A DNA stretch of 64,000 nt from Aquilaria yunnanensis (GCA_039654915.1 CM077597.1:31594001-31658000); one strand, 5' to 3'; positions 1-10,664 are shown, counted from the stretch's first letter. The notes: generated by a model not told the origin, from the letters alone. Translations and numbers: made by a program.

Positions 1-1030
1 GCCGAGGGCCCCGCCCCTGTCGTCTTCCGTCTTCGGGAAGCCGCCTTCTTTGTCTGCTCCCCCTTCTCCACTTGGCCAGAAAAGAGGGCCTTGTAATAGG
101 CGGCAGCCCCATCGCCCATCTCTGAAAAAGAGAAGAAATATCAGCGTAAGTCCGAGGAAAAAAGTATAAAGGGGTGGAAGATTACTCACTTTCGGCAAAA
201 GATTCGAAAGAAGTCTCCCCCTTAAGGAGCTTGACCAGCCAGGAGTCCTTCCCGGCGATGGCGGGAGCGGGCATATTGAGGTCAGTCACGTGCTCCGTAA
301 CCACTTTCAGCTCCCGAAGGACTTCTTCGGTCATCAACCTCCAATTGATAGGAAAGGGGTAAAGAGCACGAGGAGAGACCTCGGGAGCCCAGTCAGCGAC
401 TGCCCGAATGCGGGCGTCGAAATCCGCGAACACGGAAGCCAACGGTGGGGTCAGCAGTATCCTCGGATCAACGACGTTTGCGTTCAGCACTCCCTGAGCC
501 CATCTGGTCGGGATATCAGACCATTTCTTATCCACCTTCAGGAAAAAGAACTTAGGCTGCCACCCCCGCCAGCTATCCTTCGTGTCGAAGGTGAAGGTGA
601 ATTTTTTGCTCCCGGATCCCCGAGGCAGCAGAACATAGAAGCCACCCTTTGGGACCACGTAGAGCTTGTAATACTGCATGAAAATGATGAAGTGGGGCTC
701 TATCCCGAACACGCCACACATGCAGAGGAAGGCGTTAAAATAGCAGTACGCGTTCGGGGGAAGCTGGTTCACAGCAATGCCATGGAATTGGCAGAACTCG
801 CAAACCACCTTCGGGGGAGGATACCGAAGACCGGCCTTCAGTTGGGCTCGGAAGACGGTAACCTCGTCGCCGCGGTTTGAAAAAGCAAAATGGCTAGAGC
901 GAGGCAGCCTGGTCACAGCGTAAGAGGGAAGAAAGAATTTTTTCTTCCACCTCTCTAGTTTTTCGAGGGTGGTACAGCAAGGATGGGCCAGAAGAGGTTT
1001 CCAGCTCTCGGGAACAGGCATCGTAGACAT
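1..1030 (-). CDS. Antisense accessory ORF of element A (Putative gypsy type transposon domain, PF04195-like), 5' part
   Basis: Exon 1 runs from the ATG at 1030 to 190 with no stop. A 68-base intron follows (donor GTGAGT at 189-184, acceptor CAG ending at 122), and exon 2 runs off the window from 121. The visible N-terminal ~280 residues resemble the plant Putative gypsy type transposon domain, with recognisable pieces such as CEFCQFHGIAVNQLPPNAY and YYKLYVVPKGGFY. Known family: additional ORFs between pol and the 3' LTR of Tat elements (Grande, RIRE2 and Retand types), often antisense; biochemical role unknown. A TATA box lies ~290 bases upstream of the ATG on this strand. The F copy at 55130 has the same start region and first intron but is broken. 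The ATG was chosen because its protein aligns with the F copy from the first residues. The C-terminus is not visible; by analogy it should be a coiled coil. Confidence 0.8.
122..189 (-). other. Intron 1 of the antisense ORF in element A
   Basis: On the minus strand the donor is AA|GTGAGT and the acceptor TTTTTCAG|AGATGGGCG. The F copy has an intron at the same point (55993-56062), with the same exon 2 start AGATGGGCGAT. Shared position and near-equal length (68 and 70 bases) support a true spliceosomal intron. Confidence 0.75.
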
Positions 1031-1315
1031 GAAAAAGAGTTTGAGATGGAAAAGAAAATAGTTTCCAGAAAAAACTCAGAAGACGAGTTTGGAAAAAAAC
1101 AACAGTTTTCCAGAAAAACTCAAAAAAACAGAGGAATCAGAGTACTCTGGAAATCAAAACCCACCAAAAGATTTGCCTGAGGACGCCGTCGTGAAAGTTG
1201 GTAGGAAAAGCTCTGATTAAAGAAGCTCCGCCACAGAAAGCAAGATAAAACGCAAGAACAGAGGGCAAAGCAGAATGAGAGCAGAAAAACAGTAAGTGGG
1301 ACTTATGATAGGATG

Positions 1316-1328
1316 GGCTATTTATAGG
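1316..1328 (-). promoter_or_regulatory. TATA box for the antisense ORF in element A
   Basis: The minus strand reads CCTATAAATAGCCC here, about 290 bases upstream of the ATG at 1030. In element F a TATA box (54835-54844) lies at almost the same distance from its ATG. The matching placement in two diverged copies suggests a real antisense promoter. Confidence 0.6.
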
Positions 1329-1631
1329 CCAAAGGTGGGTAGCTGAAAAGAAATCATAAGTACCCATTGGAGGCGAACCGTCGCCGTAACTGCCCACTGC
1401 ACCCGAAAAGGCGCGCCCTCTGTAAATGACGCGTCTCTCTTCCAATGGCAAGAAGCCGCGTGTCAACCGCTGCGCAGAAATAGGGGACGTGCCTCCCCAA
1501 AGGTCCCTGGAAAACCGGGACACACCTCCTGATTGGGACACGTCGTTTGACATCCCTGAAAAGTGGAGACGCGCCACTCAGTCTGACATGCTTGGCCATC
1601 AGACCTGCAGAAATAAAAAGCAGGCCACCTC

Positions 1632-1793
1632 GAGGACACCAAGAGACAGGCTATGGCTGAACAGCCCATGACTTTTGGGCAAGAAGTGTATCTTCGGTAC
1701 AGGCTTTGCCTCGGAGACACCAAAGAATAGGCCAAGGCCGAACAGCCCAGATCCTTGGGCAAAAGGTGCGACCTCGGAACAGGTTATGCTTCC
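1632..1793. repeat. Two-copy tandem repeat (81-bp unit) in the 3' noncoding region of A
   Basis: Copy 1 begins GAGGACACCAAGAGACAGGC at 1632 and copy 2 GGAGACACCAAAGAATAGGC at 1713; both carry GAACAGCCCA, TTGGGCAA and ACAGGCTTTGCCTC/ACAGGTTATGCTTCC. It lies between the antisense promoter and the polypurine tract, a region known to be hypervariable and repeat-prone in Tat elements. Confidence 0.7.
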
Positions 1794-1855
1794 AAACAAG
1801 ACTCCCAACGACAACCTCGGAAAGAGATGCAAACCGAAGTCTTCACTTCGGATTT

Positions 1856-1868
1856 CCAGAGGGGGGCA
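1856..1868 (+). other. Polypurine tract of element A
   Basis: CCAGAGGGGGGCA lies directly before the LTR start TGTGATAGCC. The same arrangement occurs at 13309-13320 (D) and inverted at 54364 (F). It primes plus-strand DNA synthesis. Confidence 0.8.
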
Positions 1869-2706
1869 TGTGATAGCCAAAGGCTATCGCCTCAATCTGG
1901 CCGAACACCCTGCCACAACAATGGCCAGAAGAACTGGCGCTTCCCGGGAACAGGTGGAATCATGCACCTCGGGAGATAGCCGGAGAGCTCCGAGCCTCGG
2001 CACGCCAGTAAAACTTGAGGACTCCATTCGCCCCCCAAGGTTGTGAACAGCGCGCCTTCGGAAAAGTGGCACCAGACATTGCTGCCCGAACATGATATCC
2101 CCGAAGGCGGAACTCCCTGGAACTGGGAACCCCCGAATTGAGGGTATGCTTCCCGAAAAGGCTCTATCCGAACTAGAGGACGACCTCGCCCAGGGACCTC
2201 GGGAGTACGGCAGGAGCATTTATGGAAGCATTTAAGGAAGCCTCTGACACGTCCCACCACAGACGTAAAAAGCCGCCCTGACGCGCAGACGCCATCAGAA
2301 TCACATCATGGCCCGTCTCAGCACAAGGCTCGAGGCGAGCTGGTTACCAACTATCTGTCCCCTACGCCCAGAAGTTCCGGAGCATCCGACCGCACACGTG
2401 TCATGATCTGAACGGACTAGGTATTCCTATATATACAGGAAATAAATACTTGACAGGGAGTTGGTAGGCCGGAGATACAGCTCCCACACTCTGAGAAAAT
2501 ACCAGGCGAGACTTTTCTGCCTTTCTCTTTGAGCTAGTGACTTCCTCCTTTTTCCGGCCACCACTGACTTGGGCGTCGGAGGCTCCCCCCCCGGAAAAAC
2601 ACTCCGGGGGCCTCCTAACCCTGTTTACCAGCTTTTCAAGTACTCTCCTTGAGGCGACCCACCTTCCCGGCGTTCTTCCTCCTAGAAGTCTCCTCAACAG
2701 TCATCA
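1869..2706 (+). repeat. 3' LTR of element A (838 bp)
   Basis: Starts TGTGATAGCCAAAGGC after the polypurine tract and ends GTCATCA. It shares with the LTRs of B, D and F the block around 2560-2620 (GACTTGGGCGTCGGAGG ... CACTCCGGGGGCCTCC). A TATA-like TATATATACAGG lies near 2430. Right flank ATGAC (2707-2711) would be the target duplication; its partner is off-window. Confidence 0.75.
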
Positions 2707-2890
2707 ATGACTCAAAACGATGAGGCCCCAGGTCATCAACTACTTCTTTCGTCGACAGGATTGAGAGAGGGGACTGCGGCTCGAATTTGCACATGACCAT
2801 CTTCGGCCTACCCGCTGCACTTACTTCGACCATGGCGATGCGTGGAAAACTATGTAGGAAAACCATGGCAATATCCAGAGGAGGAATCAT
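2707..2890 (-). pseudogene. Leader/gag start of element B, interrupted by element A
   Basis: Reading leftward from 2890, an open frame starts with MIPPLDIAMVF and includes a second Met (MVEVSAAGRPK) before the LTR of A cuts it after the residues RFESLM. The frame then reads on by chance into the LTR and stops at 2636. It lies ~150 bases past the primer-binding site, where the gag leader of a Tat element should start, but carries no diagnostic domain, so the gag label rests on position. Continuation is expected on the far side of A, outside the window. Confidence 0.45.
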
Positions 2891-3014
2891 CTTCGGGACG
2901 GGAAGTCCCCACGCTTAATTGTTCGGCCGCCGGGAGGATTTCCGGCGCGGACAGGGGCCTCAGGGAGCCTTTGTCCTTAGAACGCCGAGTTTTTCAACCA
3001 CGGCTGCTTGGAAA

Positions 3015-3036
3015 ATTTCCCATAGACGGCGCCAAA
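3015..3036 (-). promoter_or_regulatory. Primer-binding site of element B
   Basis: Directly after the LTR end (CTATCA) the minus strand reads TTTGGCGCCGTCTATGGGAA, the form typical of Tat elements and complementary to a tRNA 3' end. A decayed version follows the 5' LTR of H at 16536. Confidence 0.75.
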
Positions 3037-3940
3037 TGATAGCGTCGCGTGGCCATCATAGAGGTTCCCGCCGTGGCTCCACGACGGGAATAACTAGGAT
3101 CTCCTGAAGTGTATCGGGCGGGGCCGTCCGGTGATGGATAGCCGTAGCCGAGAAAGCCTTCCGGTGCTAGAAAGAGCCTGAAATGGGAATGTCCCCAAGT
3201 AGTCATCACCTGAAACGCGTAGAAAACAGGGGTCAGGAGGTCCCCGGAGTGGTTTTCCTGGGAGGAGACTCCGACGTCCAAGTCAGTGTCTCTAAATGGT
3301 GAAAAAGAGTAGGCACAAAATAGGCTTGCCGGGAGCGTTTATCTGATATGCTCAGAAGGGCAAGAATCTCGCCGGAGGCATTTTTCCGGCAAGTCTGGAG
3401 GAGAAAAAAAGAATGGGGGGAAGCCCCGCCCCTCTTTACCCCAAAAAGCTTCCCTACTATAAATAGGAGAAAATGAGCCCCTCGAATTGTGACACGTGTA
3501 TGGACGGATGCTGCCCGTACCTCTGACCCGAAGAGTGGCCAGCCGCCTGTAGGCTTTCTCGGGCAGTGGCTTATCGAGAAGTGTGTCACAGCGTGTCAGA
3601 GTGCAGACTGCAGTGGCCTGTCAGAGTGCTTTGAGGTCGACGTCTAGTACGTACGGGCGAATATGTCAGAGACTCCTTCGTGGCACCCATCGCTCCTCCG
3701 AGGTCCCTTCAACCGACCTTATATTTTATGGGGAACGAACAAGGACTTTTCCTCGAGGTGACATTGTTTCTTCGGGGTGTTCTTATTCTTCCGAAATCGG
3801 TTCATTCGTCCTCTGAGGGAGAGGTGATATGGTAGTTTCCCGAGGTTGGTGCGATGGGGCTTCCGAGGTCGCATACCTCATGTGTTTGGCTCCCTCTTTC
3901 TTCGAAGTCAGTGGATAGGGCAATAGCACTTCGGCTATCA
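3037..3940 (-). repeat. 5' LTR of element B (904 bp)
   Basis: On the minus strand it starts TGATAGCCGAAGTGC at 3940 and ends GCGACGCTATCA at 3037. It shares the conserved block ACTTGGACGTCGGAG ... CACTCCGGGGACCTCC with the LTRs of A, D and F. A primer-binding site follows directly, which fixes it as a 5' LTR. Confidence 0.8.
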
Positions 3941-4150
3941 GAACCTAACTTGACATATGAAGAGAAACCTATAGCTATCTTAGCCAAGGATACCAGAAGG
4001 TTAAGAAACAAACATATTCCCATGGTTAAAGTTCAGTGGTCACACCACTCTCAAAGAGAAGAAACCTGGGAAACTGAAAAAGACCTTATGGAAAGGTATC
4101 CTGAAGAATACCCAAAGCTAAGGGCTATTTTGGAGGACCAAAATTTTTAA
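3941..4150 (+). pseudogene. C1 pol C-terminus with chromodomain
   Basis: An open frame of 69 codons from the junction with B to the TAA at 4148-4150. It matches the end of Tekay/Del pol: the linker LTYEEKPIAIL, then a chromodomain core with IPMVKVQWSHHS and an EETWE motif, then YPEEYPKLR. In the family this domain follows integrase and is thought to help target integration to chromatin. No stop occurs within it. The upstream pol lies beyond B. The stop is followed at once by the polypurine tract, as is usual here. Confidence 0.8.
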
Positions 4151-4162
4151 GGGGGGGAGGAT
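4149..4162 (+). other. Polypurine tract of C1
   Basis: AAGGGGGGGAGGAT directly precedes the LTR start TGTTACCACC and overlaps the pol stop codon. Confidence 0.8.
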
Positions 4163-6606
4163 TGTTACCACCTCATAAAATGGGAGAATTACAAGTGTGT
4201 CATAATGGCTAAAAAACCATTATATTGTGTAATTCTCACCATAGTGTTTAAAGTGTGGGGGGTAAAAGGCATGATCAACACCTCCTTAAAATTGTTCCAA
4301 GTTGGTAACTGGGTCCCCAAGAAAAGCCTTAAGGATTGCTTGTTTGTTAAGCAACCTATGGACTTTTTTGTAAGGTTTTGGAAATTCGGGTACTCAATTG
4401 CAAAACTTTCACAAAAGAGATTTGGAGAGTTATGGGAAGGATATCAATGGTATGAAAGTGCTATTGGAGGACCAAATTGCTTATGGAAGACAACTAAGGA
4501 CAAAGAAAACACAAAAAGGCATAAAGGACCTAAGTGTTCTAATGTAGGCCTTAAGATGTGTATGTCTATGACTTAAGTCAAATGGAAGTTTTGTGGGGTT
4601 AGCCCACATAAGGAGGGCTGCTAAAGGAAGATAAGGATGGTCAAATGTGGGCCAAGAGATTAAGACTAAGAAACCATAGTCTTGTAGCAAGGAAAATGAC
4701 ATAAGACAAGGTTAAGACTACTTAAGTGTGTTTAGTGTACTTTTGACTATTTAAGTAGTCAAGACCACCTTTGCTCTCTAAATTTTGGCCTCCACCAGAA
4801 AAAATAAAGCCAGCCCTCTCCTCCACACTTCCTCCATAGCCACTATACCTTCAAACTCAAAACTACTTGCAATTGAAGTCAAGGAAGCACAATTGGAAGC
4901 TAGTTGGTGCTATTGCTTTAGTGCACCTAGGATCAAGCTCCAATTTCAGCATACCCATCAAGGTAAGGGTTCTCTTGCTCTCATGGGTTGTTTTCTGAAA
5001 TTTTCAAACATCCATGGAGCTAGGGCTAAGCTTGGAAGAGAGCCATGTGCTTGATGAACCAAGCTTAGTGAGGGGAGTGCACTTATTGAAGGTTTTGTGA
5101 CCTAGTGTGAAGTGCACAGTGATGGCAGCGAATTTCTGGGTTTCTAGAGCCCAAAAGTTAGTACTAACTAGTGTCAAAATCCTCCTAAGACCAAGCATTA
5201 GCTTGAGGAGGGCTGCCATAGTGATTTGGTTAAGTTTATTACATGTTTTACGGACTAACCTATGGTATATGTTGCTGCCACATTTCATGTGTTTGTTGTT
5301 TGTGTTTGGCTGCTGCATTTGGTTGCTATTTCTTGTATATATGCATTGTGGTTTTTGTGTTTAGTGTCTTTGGATTCAGGTTTTAATGATGGTCACATTG
5401 CCTAGTGAATCCAAGTGTTTCCCTTACTAAGTTTCTCAATGAAACTTACTCCCCTCAATTCTGTCATTTCAGGTCCAGCAGAAAGATCACCTTCAAACTA
5501 ACCTTTTTGGTTTGATTTTTGATCTGAAATTTTAGGTACATGAACTTCCATATGTCTAGTTATGATCTGTAAAGTTTGGTGATTTTAGGAGCACATTTGG
5601 TATTTTTAATGGTGGTACTTATTGTGTTGTGCAGCAGCTGTCCAGCATCCTATTTTTGGAGTCCATTGTGTCTCAGGACCTCCTGTAACCTAGGGTGCGT
5701 ATTTAGCTGAGTTAAGACCATATTGTAGTGAATGTATGCATGTACACGTAGTGTATGTAAAATGAGACAAGTATGTGAACATTTGAGTAATGTTTTGGCT
5801 ATGTAAGTGATGTGGTGCAAAGCTGCCTAAGTGTGAATGATAGGCTGCTTACTTGTAAATTCTGTTTTGGCCACATAAAGTTGCTAGATGCAAGAGAATG
5901 TAATTAATATGTGTATTAGACATGTATGAGATAGCCTTGGAGTGCTTTCCCCTTGTGAATGAAGTGTTTGCATGGTTTGGAAAATTTGTATGGACAAAAT
6001 GGTCCCAAAGTTGCCAGAATTTCGACCATGTACCTAAACTTTAATATCTCCCTGTGTAGAATGAATCTTGGTATGAAATTTTGACCACACCTAGAGAACA
6101 TCTAGAGGCTGACCTGGAATTTAGAATGTCTGGATTTGGATCCTTGTAGCCAAAGATATGACGTTGAAAAATTGGCTGAGTTACTGTTCATTTGGTCCAT
6201 AGGTGGGCTATTGATGTAAAACAAAATTCCCTGGTTTGCTCTAAGTCTCTAATTCATAATGGAGCAAAGAAAATAGGGGGGTATGAGGCTAGAATGATAC
6301 AGTTTATTAGTGGAAGTTACAGGTACAGTAGTTGGCCACTAGAACTTAACAAGATTGCCTAATGTGTGGAAGCCAAAACTAAGACTTGTGCTAGTGTTTT
6401 CCTTCTTTGCTGCCATGGTGTGCATGAAATGTGAATATGTGTGTGATGGTTTGACCAATATGCATGTATTTACATAGTGCCCAAGAGGGCCACTTTGGTA
6501 TGCACACCAAGGGTAATGTTCTGATGGCCTACAGAACATTACCAATCCTGGGAGTCTAAATGCACAGTTTTGGCACCATAACTGGACTACCCCGGAGTGG
6601 GTAGCA
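4163..6606 (+). repeat. 3' LTR of C1 (2444 bp)
   Basis: Starts TGTTACCACCTC and ends GGAGTGGGTAGCA. It is an inverted, diverged copy of the C2 LTR (10665-13146): the starts match (TGGGAGAATTACAAGT in both) and so do the ends (GGAGTGGGTAGCA against GGAGTGGGTAACA). Right flank ACCAA (6607-6611) would be the target duplication. Open frames inside it have no family match and are treated as LTR sequence. Confidence 0.85.
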
Positions 6607-7605
6607 ACCAACCTGTATGCTACCTTGCCAACTCTGTCAAAGATCTCAGAAGGACCTATGTATCTTAAAGCTAACTTGGTTCTTCTGCCAAATCTGACAG
6701 TGCCTTTGGTTTGTGCAACTTTTAGCCAAACATTATCACCAACCTCAAATTCCAAGTCTCTCATTCTTTTGTTCACATAGGCTATGGTCCTTCCATTGGC
6801 TGTCTTTAATCTCTTTTGAATTTTCTTGATTTTCGCAGTTGTCTCTTCAATAATTTTGGGACCTAACTCTAGACTATATAAGGCTTACACCCAACGGTGG
6901 GGTGTCATACACCTTCTTCCATATAATACTTCATAAGGTGCCATGCCAATGGTACTTTGGTAACTATTGTTATATGATAATTCCACCAATAGAAAATGTT
7001 GGTCCCATTCACCTTTGAAATCCAACACACAGCTCCTGAGCATGTCTTCCAGTATCTGTATCATGCTTTTAGATTGCCTATCTGTCTGAGGATGATAAGT
7101 AGTACTCAGATGGATTTTGGTTCTTAATGCTTTCTGAAAAGCACTCCAAAACCGAGCTGTAAATCTTGGATCTCTATCAGATACAATGGAGTCTGGTACT
7201 CCATGTAGTCTCACTATCTTCTAGACATACATCTGAGATAACTTCTCCAAGGAGTCTTTGAGTTTCATAGGTAAGAAGTGGGCAAATTTGGTTAGTCTAT
7301 CCATAATCACCCAGATTGTATCATGCCTTAATCTGGTCATAGGCAACCTAGTCAAGTCCATGGTTATGTTGCCCCACTTCCTCACTGGTATAGGTAGAGT
7401 CTGTAGGGTACCAGCTGGCTTCTAGTGCTCTACCTTTACCTTCTGGCATGTGGCACATTTGGAGACATAAGTAACTATGTCTCTCCTCATGTTTGGCCAC
7501 CAGAAGTGAGTCTTTAAGTCTTTATACATTTTCTCACTTCATAGATGGATGTTCAACTTGCTTGTGTGAGCTTCTTCAGGTATTTCATCCCTGAGCTTTG
7601 CTTCT
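6607..7605 (-). pseudogene. C2 integrase, broken
   Basis: Follows the RT remnant after a frame change. A piece like [15 protein letters not shown] leads to the zinc-binding region, with CATCQK at its end. The catalytic core is seen as the DLT near 7360, SDRDPRF near 7175 and the E of QILEDML near 7045. The C-terminal part has the GDNVWLKVA and LRYIGPSEIFDRVGKVAY motifs. It stops at the LTR end of C1. Stops include TGA near 7540, TAG near 7420 and 7220, and TAA near 6890. Function known for the family: joining of element DNA to host DNA. Confidence 0.85.
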
Positions 7606-8523
7606 TTAGGCACATAGATTCGGTCCTTGAAATATAGTAATCCTTGCTTGTAGGCAAAGGATTGATACAAGGAACCTTTTTCCTCTCCTAAAATCTTTTA
7701 TAGTCTTTGGTTTTTCCCATTCTTGCACTGCCATGACCTTTTCAGGGTCTGCATTAAGGCCTTGTGCATCTAGGATGTGTCCTAGGAAAGACACTTCCCT
7801 TATCCAGAATTCACACTTGGATAACTTGGCATAAAGCTGATGTTCCAATACAGCCTTTAGGACAATATTCAGATGATGTTCATGTTCATTTTCATCCTTG
7901 GAATGCACTAGGATGTCATCACTGAACACAACTACAAATTTCTCCAGATGTGGTCTGAACACCCTATTCATCAGGTCCATAAAAGCAGCTGGGGTATTTG
8001 TCAAACCAAATGGCATAACTGTGTACTCATAATGCCCATATTTGGCCCTGAATGCAGTCTTAGGAATGTCTTCTTCCTTTACTCTCAACTGGAAATATCC
8101 AGATCTCAAATTTATCTTGGAGAAGATCTTAGCTCCCTTAAGTTGATCAAAAAGATCCTTAATCCTAGGGGTTGGATACTTGTTCTTGATAATCACTGCA
8201 TTGAGCTTCTTGTAGTCAATGCATAGTCTCAAAGATCCATCCTTATTTTTCACAAAGAGAACAGGAGCTCCCCATGGTGAAACAGTTGGCCTTATGAACC
8301 CTTTTTCAAGAAGTTCATCAAGTTGTTTCTTGAGCTCATTCATCTCTATGATTGGCATTCTGTAAGGAGGTATGGATATTGGACTAGCTTCTGGTTGCAG
8401 CTTGATTTCAAACTCAATCTCCCTTAGTGGAGGAATACATTGCAGGTCTTTAGGGAAGACATGTGGAAAGTCTCTCACTATAGGTATTTTGTCTACTTCC
8501 TCATCACAGTGCAACTCATTCAA
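7606..8523 (-). pseudogene. C2 reverse transcriptase, truncated by deletion
   Basis: About 275 residues match chromodomain gypsy [65 protein letters not shown] and the catalytic FSDDIL. The first catalytic Asp is changed (FSKIN instead of FSKID). After [10 protein letters not shown] (~7690) the frame jumps straight to the integrase lead-in, so the RT thumb/connection and all of RNase H are missing. The element could not copy itself. Confidence 0.9.
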
Positions 8524-8722
8524 TGCATAACAGTAATCATGCTAAAAAATCACAAGTATCTCATCTAGTACCTCTAGCTCCATGTCATGGATTTCATACA
8601 CTAATTCCTTAGAATTCACTAATGCATGCACCTCACCATCAGGCAATGTGATTTCCCTCTTAGCACAATCAATTCTTATGTTATGCATAGCAAGCCAATT
8701 CATACCCAGCACTAAATCATAC

Positions 8723-8944
8723 CTAAGGAATGCCCAGCACTAGCAGATTAGTAATAACCTTAGTCTTTCCTACTACTAGCTCACAATCCTTAGCTAGGTC
8801 ATTAGTGAAAAGACATTGACTACTTGCTGTTTTCACTAAGGATATCCTAGGCATGATTTTAGCAGGCAATTTCATGACTTCAACAAATTTCCTAGCCACT
8901 ATAAACACCGATGCACCAGTATCAAACAGAACTCTAATAGCCAT
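8723..8944 (-). pseudogene. C2 aspartic protease
   Basis: A 73-residue open frame with the active-site motif LFDTGASVFIV near its start, matching gypsy retropepsin. In the intact polyprotein it cuts Gag-Pol. It lies between the gag zinc-knuckle region and RT, as expected. Neighbouring sequence on both sides has stops, so only this part stays open. Confidence 0.85.
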
Positions 8945-9129
8945 ACCATTAAGGTAATTGTTACCTATTACTGCTCCTCCCTGCTTTGACTTCTATGGCT
9001 TCTCCACTTGGAAGACTCTGCCAACTCTCTGCACTGGAGGCCAAGGCACTGGAGGAACTACCCTCTACTATCCCTCCCTAGGTGCTCCCCCTCTAGGTCC
9101 TGCCCCAATAGGCCTTACTAGACCTTGGT

Positions 9130-10498
9130 CTTCTGGCCTCCTTTGAGCCTATGGGCAGTCTTTGATCTAATGACCCATGGATCCACATCTTAGACACGCT
9201 TAGGTGTCAAAATTGCAAGGTTTCTTTCCTTGAAACTTCTTGTATGTAGAGCACCTTAGGCCAGCGAACTTCCCCTTAACCTTGCCCTCACCACCAACAT
9301 GAGAATTCTTGGCAATTCCCTTGCCATGTGATGGCTTCTTCTGCTTTCCTTCTGCCTGACTACTTTCCCCTGGTCCACTAGGAAAGTACTTAGTCCCATA
9401 CTCCTCTTGCTCTACTAATAGAGCTTTCTGCACTACTTGATAGTATGTAACCACACCAAAAGGTCTAACAGCCTTTCTAATGTTTGACTTTAGGCCTCTG
9501 ACAAATCTTTTGGCCTTCAACTCCTCCAGCCCATGATACTGAGGAGCATACCTCACCAACTAATTGAATTTGTGCTCATACTCTAGGACACTAGGGTTAT
9601 CCTGCCTTAGAGCATCAAATTCAACTTCCTGCATATCCTTGATGGCATCACTAATGCATTGTTCCTAGAACAGCTGTGTTAACTCTGACTAGCTCATCTC
9701 AATATCTCTTCCTAGCCTTCTGCCCTTCTGGAAAGCATACCTGTCTCTGGTGTTTCTCCACCACATCTCTACAATGCCTACCAAGTTGTAAGTAGCCAGT
9801 GTCACCTTCTTGGTGGAGCTGAGTGGCATCCTCTCAAACATCTTTTCTATGAAGATTAACCACTCCTCAGCTCTCTCTAGCCCAGCTCTTCCATCAAATT
9901 GTAGAGATCTTAGGCCTTGGAACCTCTCCAATAGTCTGACTTCATCTAGGCCTTCTAGATCCTCTGATCTATGTCTCCTGGATTTGTGAGAGCCCTCTGT
10001 ATGGTGATGCTCTCTATGATCTCTCTGCCTTCTCCTAGATCTTCTCTCATGGCCTTCCTCAATCTCATTCCTAGTGGAGGAATGGTCATAAACTAAGGGA
10101 TTGGTCCTAGATACCTAACCAATCTCAGACCTTAGTCTTCTTCCTCTTGGATGTCTCCTATCTTCATCTTCCTCTGCAGTAGTTTCATCATTTGTATCTT
10201 CTAAGCTTCCAGAAGGAACATATTCAGATGTGTTCCTAGTATCCTCTTCTAGTTGCTGCTATGCATCCTAAACTAGTTCTGCTGGAGCTACTTGGACTCC
10301 TTCTTGTTGTGCTTGAATAAGTCTTACTAAGTTCTCATTGATTAGAGCTAAGTTCCTCTGAAGCTCTAACCAAACCTGAGGCACTTCAAGGTTTGGTACC
10401 CCTTGTTGCCCTTAATTCCCTCTATTCTGTCCATTTCTTTGTTGCCTAGAATCAGTAGGAGGCCTTCGGGGTGCTTCCCCTCTCCCTGTGGCAACCAT
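9130..10498 (-). pseudogene. C2 gag, with multiple stop codons
   Basis: The frame starts at the ATG at 10498 (MVATGRGEAPRR), ~150 bases after the primer-binding site. It has a charged N-terminal part, a capsid part (LQFDGRAGLERAEEWL, EMWWRNT; YAPQYHGLEELKAKRFVRGL) and a zinc knuckle seen as CLRCGSMGH plus DCP near 9150-9180. It is broken by about ten in-frame stops, mostly TAG, at places where relatives have Gln (for example FN*LVRYAP and MGH*IKDCP*AQ). Known role: the structural protein that packages element RNA. Confidence 0.85.
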
Positions 10499-10647
10499 AT
10501 TTAATTCCTAAATTGGTGATCCATCATAGAGCACACATAAAGATCATAGGTATTTCAATGGTACTTGACACTAGAAGCTGACCAGACTGAGTTCATGTAT
10601 GTAGATGCATGCGATGCAACTATATGCTATGCACATGTACAAACCAT

Positions 10648-10659
10648 GCTCTGATACCA
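10648..10659 (-). promoter_or_regulatory. Primer-binding site of C2 (tRNA-iMet type)
   Basis: The minus strand reads TGGTATCAGAGC, the standard plant initiator-Met-tRNA site, five bases inside the LTR end. Confidence 0.9.
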
Positions 10660-10664
10660 AATTT

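Larger units (their letters stand above)
1..2706 (+). mobile_element. Element A: 3' part of a Tat-lineage Ty3/gypsy retrotransposon
   Basis: Only the 3' end of this + strand element is in the window: an antisense accessory gene (1-1030), a noncoding tract with a two-copy tandem repeat, a polypurine tract and the 3' LTR. Gag and pol should lie to the left, outside. The Tat assignment rests on matching order and sequence in element F at the right end, where Tat pol is present. Its LTR ends at 2706 inside the leader/gag region of element B, so A is the innermost layer of the nest. Confidence 0.8.
2707..3940 (-). mobile_element. Element B: 5' end of a minus-strand Tat-lineage retrotransposon
   Basis: Contains the 5' LTR (3037-3940), a primer-binding site and the start of a gag-like ORF cut at 2707 by the LTR of A. 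The rest lies left of the window. B is inserted at 3941 into the last pol codons of C1, with GAACC as the right flank. Confidence 0.75.
3941..6606 (+). mobile_element. Element C1: 3' end of a Tekay/Del-like chromodomain gypsy element
   Basis: The last pol codons, a polypurine tract and a complete 3' LTR are visible on the + strand. The LTR ends exactly where the integrase reading frame of C2 (minus strand) breaks, which fits insertion of C1 into C2. The left part of C1 is cut by B and lies outside. Confidence 0.75.

Noticed and set aside
290..880. 196-codon frame on the + strand opposite the antisense gene of A
   Set aside because: Shadow of the minus-strand exon, which matches a known domain; the F copy does not keep the + frame equivalent.
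3941..6606. Inversion of part of a single Tekay-like element instead of a nested insertion
   Set aside because: The break lies exactly at an LTR end, which insertion predicts and inversion does not. Kept only as an alternative.
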